A stretch of 64,000 bases of DNA from Sipunculus nudus (taxonomy: Eukaryota > Annelida > Sipuncula > Golfingiida > Sipunculidae). The notes under the pieces are model-generated. The model searched no databases. It worked only from the letters and a program-made list of their open reading frames with translations, and had not been told where the DNA came from. The position numbers and the translations under genes were made by a program. The stretch spans positions 75,220,401-75,284,400 of the forward strand of contig CM049315.1 of NCBI GenBank assembly GCA_026874595.1, written 5' to 3'. This document shows, piece by piece, positions 37,501 to 52,500 of the stretch; the stretch's first letter is position 1; each line of letters starts with the position of its first letter.

Positions 37501-40500
37501 CACAGTTATAATGTTATTTGTAACAAACTATTACTAAATAATTCTTTGCCCGAAAATTGTGCCTTATTTTCCGGATATCTTTTTAATGACTCAAACTTCC
37601 ATGATCTTCTTTATGACAGGACTGTCAGTAAGTGGACATCGTCATGCCACTGTCAAATTTCTGAAGTTTTACCGCGATTGAGGTTTTTGACCGGGTATCT
37701 CCTCCAGTGCTCACAAATCCTCCAGCTTTTTGTTGACCCTTAAAGGGGATGTCCAGTCGCAAGCAACGTTTAGAGCTTGTGCTTTATATCATCTCGGCGA
37801 AATGTCATTGAAGTTTAATCAGCAGCCTTTCAAAGGCTAGGAGTTAATTATGTATATGTGATCGTAAACATCACAATTGTTAATGTACGATGAAAAGCAA
37901 TGATCTGGATTACCGTGATATCTTAAGATGTTAATTAACTAGGAGTGACTCGCATGCATCACTGCACTTGCCTGCCACACACAGGTGGGAGATGCGATCG
38001 CTTGATACCCCTTACCGATTACAGGCTCTTGGCCTCTTTGATCGCCGTTTCGACGTTTGATGTGATATTAACTGCGAACTGGTATCATTGTCAAGGGTTC
38101 AAAGCATGACAATAAATGGGATTATGACAATATTCCATGATATTAAACGGTCAGATCTACCATTGTTTATATAGGAAATGGTTTGGGATTTCAGATTTAT
38201 GTGACAATAAGCGGGATTTTCTATTAACCGATATGACACAAAGTGGGCTAGACTGTACTTGAAATTTCTTGAAACAGAAATTTATTCCATTAAATTAAAG
38301 ATTTGAAAAGGTTGACTTATATTATACATCAGCAATGTTTAATTTAAGATTAAAGTGACACTGACTAGCTGTTTGTACATGTCATCCTTAGACCTGGCCT
38401 GGCTGGCTGCCTCCTTCATTTTGTTTCTCAGCTCATGTATCTCTGCTAACTTTTTATCTGCTTCTGACTGCAAAGGAGAAATAAAAATTAAATTTTTTGT
38501 TTTTAACAGATTATATTTCTATTTATGTGAGATATAACCATTCAAGAAACATTACAATTTTTTAAAAATTATCTAGTATTAACATGCAATAGGTATGAAA
38601 ATTCAGATGGTGATTTTTATAATTTGTTAAATCAAAGGCCCTGACAGTAACACCATCTTCCTTAAAAAATATAACATCAGATCTGTGACACTGCGGACTC
38701 TAGACCATCACAGGTTGATGTAGCTTCCCTCTATCACCATGTATAAGGAAAAACAAAGTATAAACTAACATTTATGGAACATCACACTGTAAATTTGAAG
38801 TTCACTATATAACTGAAACCAGAATTCGGGGTTCACTATATAACTGAAACCAGAACTGAAAGTTTTAATTTCAAAGCTTCTGCATGTAAAATACAATGAA
38901 ATCTCACTTGATGAACACCCCCCCCCCCCAACCAAGACAACCTATCCTGCTATGACAACCACTTTTTTGGGTCCCACACTATTGTAAATCATCATAAAAC
39001 CAGCTAACACGACCATCCCGTTTTCATGAACATACTGGCTGGTCCCACAGGTGATCTTGTTAGTGACATTTCACTGTATATGTTTTCTGCATTTACTGGA
39101 TTCAGTTCTGCAGGCAAAACTTGTGATCAGATAACGGTCAAAAGTGTGGGGTAACTTACTGACATAGTTTCGTTCAGCTGCTTTAGCTCCCTGTACTTGT
39201 CTATTAATGGTGTTCGATGTTTCTCCCACTGGTTTGCTAGGCTGACTATTCGCTGTGCACTGGTATCAACTACAGTCTGCAAGAGATCAATTGTATATTC
39301 CATAAAAGTGATCCAAATTCCATAAGAATTAAACGAAACATTGCTGCCACTTTTCCAAAAGTCCTGTCATGCAAAATCATAGACCATCCCCTGATATCAT
39401 GCCATCAGTTGCATGTATGAAACATAAGCAGTGGAGGTATTCATCACAGACTATCTAGAAAACATCTTTCAGGAGTAAATAGCGAGTATGATGTAATACA
39501 GGATATGAACTAATGTAGACATAACTGCAGTCACAAGCGGTGTTAAAATATTTCAATACTTCATGGCAACTACCAAAGCAAAATTTTCAACATTTGACTT
39601 CAGCAGTGTTTAGATCACATTTCCTATGGTTTTTCTTACAGTTTAATTCAGGTTATGTTATATTTGGTTTTATGGTCTTGTAATAAATATTTAAAGAAAT
39701 TAACTCCAAATGAAAATAGCAACTGTTATGAAAATGTTTCCTACAATAAATTAATTTTGAATATCATATATGTATTTTCATGTTATTTTTTTTATGGCAG
39801 ATCATATAGTAGACAAGATCATATGTTATAACTAATTCATATTAAATTTTCTAATGCTGAAACTTTCCTCATAGTATAATTCCGATTCCATGATTCAGTA
39901 TAAGATTACATATGGGACCTGGATAGTCAGGAGCTAAAGCACTTTGCACTCTTCTCTGGGGACCCACTTTTGATCCCTGGTCTGGCTAAAAGAGTGGGTT
40001 GTAGTATCCAAGGTTAATGGTTTTCTCTTAGTCCTCCAGTTTCCTCAACCATTACACACTACTAAACACCACCATCCAAGCCATGGAGAGTGTATACTCA
40101 TATTTTATTTCTATAAGATTATGTTATTAACTGACATGATCAAGATCCTATTAAAACAGAAAGTAAATATCAGCTAGCTCACCTGTAACTTGTTGATATT
40201 GTCACTTGCTTCAGGTATTAGGTCTATTGTTCGTTTCTTTACTTTATACGCTTCCTCTTTCTCTGTGTTCTGACTTGCTCGCACATGACACTGCTCATCA
40301 ACCTAAGCAAGAAAATGAAAAAACCAGGCAAATTAAATAGACACTAAAATTTACTATGTCACATGCTTGTGATATATACAGAAAAAAGATAATTACCTGA
40401 GTGCAAAATATACTGTGGTTGGCTTCATATTTGCGGGGTCAAATTTTGTGATTTTCCACTTTTTCATTGTTTTGCAAGGGTTCTTTTTCCATGATCTCTC

Positions 40501-43500
40501 AATACAAAATACCCATACACAGAGTATAACCATTATTATGTGAATTAATTATATCAAATATTATGTGCCCAAAAATTTAACTGACAAAAAAAGATTGTTT
40601 GTTAATGGCAGACAACTGGAAAGATCAGATATCATTTAAAATTAATAAATATCAATCTTTGAACATAAATGATATATTTTGATTTATGATGTCTACTTGT
40701 ACATTTGCCTTTGATGATTGGACAGGTCTCTTATTCATGAAGGTAATATTTTTGCAATATTTCTCCTTTTTTGAATATTGCAAATTTGAAACCCACGTAA
40801 AGAAAACAACAACAAAAGAATGTGATTTCATTACATACTTTACAAATACAGATCATTTTCTGTATATGAAACATATTTTCCTTAAAGAACATTGGAAAAG
40901 AAAACTCCTTAAATGTTTTACTATCACAATGGCCACTGTCAATATGACCAATTTTCATAAAAATATACAAACAAGGGACCTATGGGTCACGACGCTCAGC
41001 TGTTATATATGATAAAAAAATATTATTTAGAAATAAGGCACATGCTGGTTTTGTGTGGTAATAAATATAAGCTGTATTATGAGTTGTTGTTGTTTAGCTT
41101 ATGTATGATTTTGATAGTACCTTTGGAGACAGGGAAGAGGATTGATTTCATTTATTTTATTAACAATTGGAGTACTATTGTCACACAGATTTTGACTTGG
41201 CCATATAACTTATAAGCAGAACATATAATATAAGAGTTTAACTATTTATTAAAAAAAATTACAAATATTGTCCCAAATATAATTTTTATTAAAAATAATA
41301 AGAGAATCATATGATTTTTTAAAATGAAATATAACTGATATGATTATTAAAATAATATTAAAGAATAAATTCATGAATGCATTCATGAATACATTTTGAA
41401 AGTATTTGCACGAGTATTCATATACTTTCATTTTTACCTGAATTCCCATTCTTTATGCAAGAAATTTTATAATGGAGTACATAATCATATTCGTATTTAA
41501 ATACAATTACAAAGTATTCGCACCATGTCTGGTATTTATTCAATTTTCACCAAACAATGATGTTGAGAATCCAGAATATACAAAATTCACACATTAAAAT
41601 AATGATCATAAGTACCTGGTTTTATGGCTTTTATTTATATTAAAAAATAACTGTAAAAAATTCATTTTGGACAAATTCACATCAATGTACACACTAGACA
41701 CAGTAGGAATCTAGATTAATATTATCAACTGCATCTTTGTCTATCATTAATTTCCTTCATACGATCCCTAATGATTAGTAATGAATAATATGATTTACTT
41801 CTTTATCATTAAAATTGAACTGAAAAATGCCATAGGTGACTGCATGGTGTTATTTGGAATATGTGACATTCTACCCATCGATACAAGATTCTCATATCAT
41901 CAGTAACTGCAAGTTAATTTCCTGTTATTATAAACTAACAAATTCCTTTTCTATTTTTCTTTAATTTGTTATTAAAAACCAATAAAAATTTATTAATTTG
42001 TTGTTTATTGTTATGTTGTTGGTTAAAACTACTAGATGAGTTGGGTTGGACACCTGGATCAACTGTGGCTGGCCATAAGCTGCCTGGATTCCTGTATGCC
42101 TCGCCTCAAGCGTGCATAATTTGATGAAAGGTCAACAAGGTCAACATACAGGTGACTCAAGAGGGGCTGGAGAGAGCCAAAGTCTGACAGGGTCTCATAA
42201 AAAACATAAATAAAAGCTACAATTTTTGGCCAATTTCTTTCAGCTTTCTAAACTAAAAAGCTGAAATCCTTATGTGTGCATGATATGAAAATTATATCAA
42301 CAGTGCTCACAGGAAACAAACGTGCCATGGTCACAGTTGGGCAAAATTTAAGGTACTAATTTTATATTTATACTAATAACTTATAAAATTTTAAAAATTC
42401 AGAACTAATTTTGGGTATTCAATTGAATCTTGATTAAATAATGTTACATCCCTGACAAAAAAATCTCTAGCAATGCCCTTGTTAACGGAGTAAATATATT
42501 TCTTGATTTTTTACAAAGTGCATTATGTTTGGGCCCATAACTTAAAACAATTACGCAATACTGACATCATTCTGGGATGTGCATAGAGAATGAAAAATAT
42601 GCATATTGTTTATGATTAAAGTCAGATCAGTGGTTTTGATATTAGGCAGTCTTGAAGTGTAACAATGGGTTTTTAATGGAAAAATGAAGGTATTAAGTCC
42701 TAGTGACCAAATTCTTGGCATGGTAGGGGATTTTGGAGACATCTAACTGTATGCTGAATTTAAGGAACTTAGAGCTGAAGCTGGGGAGCTGAGCTTTTGC
42801 AAACTGCATAACACTAGCTTGATGTAAACAATATGTTACAAGGTGCTTGAAAACTTGATTAAAATCTACAGTTTTTGATCAACTGGTTTCAAATTTTTGG
42901 TGTTAACAGTTGAAATGCTGACAAAAACATGCTGTGAAAATTAAATCCACAGTACTTACAGGAAAAAAACGTGCCATGGTCAAAGTTGGGCAAAATTTAA
43001 GGTACCAATTTTTTATTTTTATTAATATTTTAAAAAATTTAAAAGATTTTCATCTAATTTTGGGTATACAATTTAATTTTGATTAATTAAAGTTATATTA
43101 CTGGAAAAAAGGTCCACAGCTTTAACATTTTTTGTGTTAAGTGATCAAATATCTTTCCTTATTTTTTTCAAAATGCATTATGTTTGGGCCCAGAACTATT
43201 TTAAATTAAATAATACAGACATAATTTCTGGCATGTAGATAGGAACTATATAGAGGAATATTTATGGTAAATATGAGGAAAAACAGATGAGTGGTTTTGA
43301 TATTAGGCAGTCCTAAAGTGTGAAAATAGGTTTTTAATAAAAAATTGAGGTTTTTCCTTAATTTCTCAAAGGAACGAAGTCGCAAAGACCCAGTTTTCGG
43401 CTTGGTAGGAGATCTTGGGGACATCTAACATTATGCCGAATTTTGGATTCCTAGGTCTTACGGTTTCAAAACGTGCCACATCTACGGACGGACGGACGGA

Positions 43501-46500
43501 CGGACGGACGACGGACAATGGACCACGACTATAGCTCAGATGACTTATAGTCAGCTGAGCTAAAAATCAGAGAAGTAATGCACAATCAACTATTACTGAT
43601 GTTATTTTGGAACAATAAACTGTTCTGTAAAAATAAATTATTTCAATAAAGAAGAACATTATTAAAGTTTTTCAAATTTACCACAGAAAAAATATGCTCT
43701 GATGCAGGCTGCTGCACTTCTTCAAACAATATTCAAATCAACATATGGAAGACTGCACCAACTGACACAGAGCATGTATTAGAGTGACACCTGGAGGAGA
43801 CTGAGCAGACTATTCCTTACTTGTTGCTTGCTGGCAGCCAGCTTTTTGCACTCTATGTCCAGACTTTCTGTTTGACTCATCACTTTTTTCAGAATTTCTG
43901 TTAATGATGCCACCTCCTCTTCTCTCTTCTGTTTAAGCTCCTGAGTGTAAAGGTGAATGCTATGAAGCACACACATACACATACATAATGTACAGTTTAT
44001 TACAAGAAACTCATTATAAAGATTAAAGGGGCCTATTCTGATATTTATCACCTATTAAATAAAGATTATCCCTTGAACCTTTCATAAAAATAGGCCAGAA
44101 AACACCAACCCCATTGCACACAGGCATTTGTTTAGTGCATATCCAACAGTTTATAACATGAGTGGGCCTGTCAAGTTAATCCAAACACATTCAACAAGGA
44201 CATCTGGCAGTAAGTTTCAGTTTTGCAAAAGTTGTTTACAACTATAGTCCATTTCAGCTAAGTTGGTGGGCTGGGTGTGCAAGAATATCACCCTCAGCCC
44301 ACTCATTCACTGTCCCGCGGGAACAATAAATGGCTGCTACACATCACTCCTCTTACCTTGTGCATATCTGAGTGGTGAAGCATGTGTCAGAGAGATATAA
44401 GAGTTCTGCTAACAGTCATACAAAATAAGGGTCAATTCTGACATTTTTCCTTGAAATAATTAACATGATTTAATCAGATCTTTAAGCAATAATCATGTGG
44501 TTTCCACCAAGTAGCATTGTTTCTATGAACACTTTTATTACTGTTTAGTGGGTAATTAGCAGTGACCACAGGGCTGTCACAGCTCAGGTGGTCACTCCAG
44601 CCCTGGATTGCCACAGTATGGGGTGCATCTCAAAATGCCAGTTCTGAATCTGATGGAGAACATTTATTGTGAATAATCATTATTCCATTTATTGCAGTTA
44701 TACTGTTTTTATTGACCTTTAGATAACGCAGCACGTGGTGATTGCTGGCATGTTGCCTCTCAGATTCAGTTTAATTGTATCATTACACTGATTCAGTGCA
44801 CTGTCCTTCTTCTCTGACTTGACTCTTTGAATCCTTTAACTTTATTCAGAGGCTGTCAGACTTCAGAATGTCATTGTGCTCTTGATAATGTTTTTTTTTC
44901 TAGTATATATTTCAATAATTTGTGTATAAACACAAGAAATAATGTACAATGTACACCAAAACAAATTTGACAAATTATTGACTTTTACTAAATTAATGCA
45001 CTTAAATTTGCTTTGCTATAAATCATTTTCCTTGTCAAATGAAAAGGGCCCCTATTAAATCATTCACACAATTACAGGAACGTGCAATTTTACCATCTTT
45101 ATTTTGTTAACATTCCTGATGGTGTTACAAAGCTATAGCATGCGTTTGTGGTGTATATCTGGTAAATGGCTGATATGAGATGGTCCCCCAACCAAATCCG
45201 CTTGGGCTGCCCCAATGAGAGGACTGCTATTGTGTCATTTAGGAACTACTTATACCCACCAATTTAGCTGAAATGTACTATAGTGACCCTTCAACTTCCT
45301 CATTGATGCAACCAACCACCTTAGTTTACATGGTTTTTCTGTTTGTCAACATTGCTGTGTTTACTAACAGCTTGTAAATAACCTCATGTACATCAGCCAT
45401 ACAGCCACTATTAGAACTTTTCCTAATAAGAAACACCTAGAGTTGATTAACATGCACATAGAATAAGCCATAAATGACATTAATTCTATACAAAGGGTAG
45501 GTGAATTGCTGACTTTAAATTTTTAGAAAAACTTCCAGAAATGGGTTTAACACTCCATGCCACAGTAATGAAAACTAGAAATGACTAGGACCATAATTTC
45601 TTCAATAAAGGCACCACAATGGCTTTTAAAAAATGGCAGTGACTTCACCATACCAAATATGAGGCTGGTCTGAACTTTATCACCACAAATAATATAAATG
45701 GGAGCAATCTTTTAAAATATTATGGCAGTATCTATAAGGTTTACTGGGATCAAGCAAGTGAAAGGAATTTCAAGATCACTGACTGGCAACCATATTGTAT
45801 TACTAACCTGTCTGAAATTCAGTAGCAAACATCCTCTTACGAGTGCATCTATACTTTGATAGAGCGAGAGCCCGAGTGGGCTATTTGTACACTGAATAAA
45901 TACATAATGGCGCTAAGCATCAATATTACCATAAATAATAAGGAATAAAACTTTCATAAGTGCACCGTGACCCCTACCTCTTCTGTATCCTGTTTGGCAC
46001 CTTTACCCAGACCAACCTGTACGGCCGCCGCCTCCTCATCCTTAGAGAACTGCAGCTTCTCAGTGTGTGTGAACCTCGACCCTTTGACCTTTGACCCTGC
46101 TCCTGGGCCTACCTTCTCCTGCATGTTGGCCAGCATCTGTAGCAGGTCTTGGCTACCCTGAGTGGTGTTGGCTTCACTCTTTTGAACACCTTGTTTGATT
46201 TGCTCACTTATCTTTTTCTGTAATTTATCCTTCTTTCTGTTCTTGTATTCCTAAAATGTAAAGAGAAAATGACAACCTAGCAGTACATACTAGGAACTGG
46301 TCTACTAGGGTTCAAAAATTCAAACCTGAAGAGTGACAATGGAAATCAAAGAGCACAAAATGAGCATAATACACCCGTCTTATGTCTTGTAACCAGTGAC
46401 CTCATTATATATGCATGAATTTTGCCAACAATTAAATTCAGGTGAAAAACTGTATTGGTTAATATTATATAATTAGTTTCATGAATATCAATGAGATTTT

Positions 46501-49500
46501 TGTTAAGTCACAGAGGTGCCACCAAAGTTTAGTGACCTCTGACCTAATTAAATATACATGGATTTTGCTCAGAACCAAACTTAGGTGAGATATTATATTG
46601 GTTACTATTTCTGCTGAGTTTCATCAAATCTGTCACACCACAAGCAACACCACAAAGCAGCCTCATGACCTCTGACCTTTTTAAATATGTGTGGATTTTT
46701 CCATTACTCGAATTTTGGTGAGATAATCTATTGGTAAGTAGTTATGATGAGGATCGTGAAAATCCATTGAAGTCCTGGTAAGTTATTGCTGTGACACTAT
46801 AACTTAAAGGACGGACAGATGGAAGGACAGACAGTGGGTATATAATAATATGTTACATAACAGACGGACCTATGAATGAATGGCTAATTCAATTTCATGA
46901 TCTTGTATAAGATTATAATAAATCTATGTCAGGCACATTTAAACAATGTTTAGGAACAGAAGAGGTATGAATTGGTTATAAAATAATGTTCAATGACTGA
47001 TAGAAAGAAAATACCAATGATCAATTATTAGTGTAGTATGTTATTAATGAAGTACCTTGTAAACAAGCTGCCTGGGTTGGGATACATAACATAAGTGAAA
47101 AGTGAAGGCTGTACTACTAGGTGGGTTTGATGTAAACAACACTTGACATGGTGTATGAAAACTTGAATAAAAGCTACTCTTTTCAATCAATTCCTTTGAA
47201 ATTTCAGATTTTAAAAGATTAAATCCTTATGTATATATGCTGTGAAAAAATTAAAACAACAGTGCTTACAGGGATAAAATGTGCCGTTGCAAGAGTTGGA
47301 CAAATTTTAAGGCATTGATTTTTTATTTATGCTAATAGCATAAAAAATTGCAAAATTCAGATCTAAGTTTTGGTAGACAATTGAGTCTTGATTAAATAAA
47401 GTTATATCCCTGAAAAAAAGGTCTCCAGCTTCAGCAATTCTCATGTTAAGTGAGTAAATATATTTCCTGATTTTTAAAAAAATTCATTTTGTTTGGGCCA
47501 ATGACTTCAAAACAATATGCAATAATGACCTAATTTTTAGTATGTTCATAGAAAATGTATGGAAGAATATGCATACTAAATAAGATAAAAAAAAGATCCC
47601 CCCATTCCCTCCCAGTGAATGGTGGTTTTGATATTAGGCAGCCTTGAAGTGTAACAATGACTTTTTTATGGAAAATTGAGGTTTTTCCTTAATATCTCGA
47701 AGGAACGAAGTCCTAGTGACCCAATTTTCAGTATGGTAGGAGATTTTGGGGTCATCTAACTGTATGCAAAATTTTGGATTCATAAGTCCAACGGTTTCAA
47801 AAAGTGGCCTGTTAATGGATGGACGGCTGTACAACAGACAAAGGACCACGACTATAGCTCAGATGACTTATAATCAGCTGAGCTAATAATGTAGGGAAAT
47901 CTGTTCTGAGGGATTATGCACGTTTACCCCAAAGATTACCAAAGGCCAGATTAAAAGGGTTTGACTTTATATCATCAGGATTTAATTAAGCCCACCTGTT
48001 TTGACAGTCGGCTGGCCAGCCCCTGCTGATTCCACTCCGTCTCCCATTCCTGTTGTAACACAAAACTTAGTGTATTGATGTCCAGTAAAGATGGTGGCAG
48101 GTCATGTGACTGTCGAACTTGCCGTGCAGCCAACAGTAAGTCCACGTTGTAGTAGTTCCAGTACTCTATGGTAAAACAAATATAAAATGCACAAAAGAAA
48201 TTTTTAAAATGCAAATACTTACAATCATACAATTGGGAGAAAAATGTGAAACTTGTTCACACAAAATTTGAACCTTTTCATTTTGTCATACTGCAATAGA
48301 TACTTATAATCCATAATTTCATAAGATTCAGAACACAACAGAATATTGTTACAGATAAATCTCCCTCCTCTCAAGCTTGTACATAAATTAATTGATTAAT
48401 AATTGGTGATTAGTCATTTTATTACTTTAAATCATCAAACATATGTTACAACAATTTCTAAAAAGAAAAATAATCATATAACACTCTCTATCAAGTACGA
48501 TAAAAACCTCATCTATTTTCTTGACCTGTATGCACTTGACCAATATTTTGAGAAGCCCACCTTTTTTCACTTTGTTAGTTAAATTTCCCAGCCCGGTTGG
48601 AGCTTGAACGGGACATGAATGGAAATTTGATATGTTACGGCACCCCTGAAATAAGAGATATGTCATATAAACATCACAATGTAAATTACAGCTATTGCTT
48701 GATAATTTCACAGCTTACCATACAATACAGTAACAATATACAGATCCAGACCTGGAGAAAAACCTACCAGTAGTCTTCATCAAAGAAATGGCCTAGATTT
48801 ATTTGAACAATGTCTTTTGGTATTTTTAAATATCAGTCTATACTCAATATTGCATGTTCATTATTCATTAACCTGTTTAAGACATGATCCCAAAAAGGTA
48901 AATTCCTCTGTGTGACATTTATTAATGAAGGTTTCAAAGCTAAAAAAAAAGTAAAAAATACAGAAATATTGGATCATACTACTGTCGAACCTGTCTTATG
49001 CAACCACCCAAGCAGCTGGGCTCAAGTGGTCTTAATAGACAAGTGGTCTTTTTAGACAAGTCTGAAAATTTAGGAACTGCATTAACCTGTATGATTGAAG
49101 TATATATATTACACCACCTTTATGACTATTAATTAGATACATATATTTGTAAGAGGGAAAGATGTTTGTGTTTCATGCATTTTGTAATTATATAATTTTG
49201 TACCTGATATATGTATGTATATATGAATATGTATCCTGTTGGTTACATATTATAAAGTTTGATAAGATGTGTTTTCTAAACATTTAAATCCAACACTGAG
49301 TCTGAAAAAGTCTTTTTATAAAATGTTTTACCGGGGGAAAAAAGGCCCTCATGGTAGACTACCTGCTCTGACAATGGACATTCATATGCTGGCGAGAAGC
49401 AAGAATCTCTGGGATGGTGAAGTAGTTAGCAAGCTCGTAATTGTTCAGGCATGCTGCCATGGTCTTGACATGCATTGTACCGATATCATCGACATGACAG

Positions 49501-52500
49501 CAATTTACAGCAATACAGTAAATTTTACAAAATATGAATGGAATATAAAAGAGGGTTCTATGTAAATAAGTCAATTGCCAAATGCATTCTGATAGGGTTC
49601 ACATAAATTTTATAAGAGGTTCCTCTGCCATGACGAATGTCCTCATATGAACAACTCAAACCTGTTTAATGACGCCACTGTTTACTAACATCACTTGTTT
49701 CTTAGGAATATCATCGGCCATTCACTCTAGATCAAAGACAACCAAAGGGGACAAAGATCAAGATTAACTTTGGAGGACCTCCAATCATGTGGACTAGCAG
49801 GTCATGTGAGCCAGTCAAGTGGCCAAGCTAGGGCAATGTGTCCTAGGTCAGTCCAGGGGCCACCGAAACCACCAGTCTGTGCTTGGTACATGAGCACACC
49901 AGTGAAACAAACCGTGAGCAGTGCAAATGACCGTGACTTCAAGCATGGGCAATCAACCGACTGTCAGTACTGGTCAACAAGTAGCACAAAGAGTACCGGC
50001 ATTAGAAAGGTCAAGTTATTAGTAATATATCACTTTGGTCAGGAAAAAGACTGCTTGAAAAATTAACCCCGCAAATATGAACCAAACCACAGCTGGTGTC
50101 CAATACATTCAGCGATCACTACATGAGCCCAATAAGTGTTCACAATTACAATGTGGTCTTTAACAGGGGTACCCGTATGGACAGGTTTGGCTTTGATCTC
50201 GTGTTACCCTTACCTCTCTGTGCCACTTGGGTGGAGTGCCCCTCATACAGACACTGCTGCCTCTGATGGCTGGCGGTAACCATGGCAATGAAAGCTGGCG
50301 GGTAATCTCTGCAGCAATACCTCGCTGCAAGAGGGCAGCAGAACCTGTCAAATACAACAGCAAATGTTATTTATCATTGATGTAGGACTATATCACTAGG
50401 ACTCAAGTCCGGGCTAGAGTCTATATTTCAGTGACTTGGACCTGTACTTAAGAAACAGGCAGTGTCCAACTCGAGTCCAATCGAAAAAAAAGATCTAAGA
50501 CCTGTTGTCTAGAATGGAAAACATACTGAAAGACACTTATATGTGCAAACTATTCTCAGAAAATTAAAAAAAAACTTAAAGCACCAAAATGGCGTTTTCA
50601 TATTTTAAAAAGTCTAGATTGTATCATTAGTATGCAAGACTGATTTCTGAATATATGTAGAGCTCTGCATCTGAATTCTTTTAAGATTTTAATTTTACAG
50701 ATAATACCAGGATGAAATATTTACTAGCTAAATGTATTACCTATTCTGAAACAGGGAAGGGGTACTTAAGTTAAGGAGATACTGAATGCCATAATAATAC
50801 TATGTATGATTCTCTTATGAATATGTATGATTCCCTCACCTAGAGGTTCTTCTGTGGATTCGGCTGTGGATTTAGGAAGTTTCTCTACGAGGAATATGAA
50901 CACTTTTCTAATATCAGCCTCGCTTGAGTACAGGAATGTCTGGTAGCCAATGTCTCCTCTATAGCCCAGGTCCTGTCAGTAACAACACAACCATTTATTA
51001 AAACATATGCTAATGGCATCCACTCACCATCATCCATGATCATCTTAATCTATGTCAGGCCACAGTGATGAAGGCAAGTCCATCATCTGAGGTGCAAGTC
51101 CAAGTCCAGGCCATCCAAGTCCTTGTCCTTGAGGTCTGAGTACAAGACAAGCTTCTTTGAGTCCCGAGTCCTTAAGAAACAGAGCCTGAGTCCGATAAAA
51201 ATCTCCCTTTTTTCAAGAAATTAAATGGACATTTGAGATTATCCTGTGTATTTTAATTTTACTATACACATGCTTTTTAGTTAAATTTTTAAACGGACAA
51301 ATTGTGTGCAGTAGGATCATCATTTTCTGTTTTATTTTTATAAAAGAATCAGAAATTATCTTTAGTCAATAGATGTAAGACATCAGAATAGGTACCTTTA
51401 ATATCTGGGAACATGCTACACATATGAACATAAACAGGAAATAAAGAACAATACAAAATGTCTTACCCTGACAGCATCAGCTAGGCTGGTGCCAACACGA
51501 AAACGTGCTGACATGCCTGGAGGCAGCTTAGTGGGATATTTGACATCATGATTGATTGTCATCAAACATGTAGCAGTTCCCTCTATGATCAGCTCTGTTG
51601 GAAACTGACTCAGACTCTCAACATCACCGTCTATATTACTGTGAAAGATCACGCTTTATTTTTAGTATTGTTTGTTATGGTAATTTATGAAGATAATCCT
51701 TATACATATACATTCAAAAATTGAATAGCACACAGTAGTCAAAATACTTCAGATTCTGTTTTTGATAAAGTACATCAGGAAATACAAATTTTCATCTAGA
51801 TAAAATACTGACTACTTATAAATCAAACAAATTAGTTATCACAACAGGTAAAAAAGTATGCATGTTTTTTCTCTCTAGAGTACTTCAAATAATACATATT
51901 CAAAATAGCTTTATAGAATATTAAGATATAAGTATAGGAAATGTATATAAGATGTATGTATACAAAATGTTTTGTTAAAACAATAGTCAATAGGTCTAAG
52001 ATAATGAGATCCTTGAAAATGGTCCCTTTGCATCTTTTTTTTTACTTTCCATTTAGTTCTGCATGAGCCTCAAGATATAAAAAACAAGTGACCCAGGGTC
52101 ATGATGCTCAGCTGAGCTAATGATCATGTCACAAGTCTGAATTACTGACCCAATAATCAACCACTGCTCACCTCTTCATAGAAGAGTCGATCGATGTTGA
52201 CAATTATAAAAAGGATTCAATAATAATATTTAAAATGGTTCAAGGTCCTACACTTTAATTCAGAACATACATACCTGATAATTAGATGTGTAACAAAGCA
52301 CTAAATAATTGATGGATTGAACTGCAACCCCTAGATTAAATTGTAATTGATTTTTAACCTGTTGATTTGTTTGATTCTAATCTTAACTGAGAAATAAAAG
52401 AGCCATTCCAGCTGGTAACATCAATGTAAAGTCAGAAAAGACCGGTATTTTTTGTTTGTTTGATATTACTATTGTTTAATAAACAGCTCTTGGTACTCAG

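Noticed and set aside
37495-37743. 82-codon frame inside the TA-flanked element 37174-38255
   Set aside because: Looked for a transposase or CENP-B-type helix-turn-helix; none seen.
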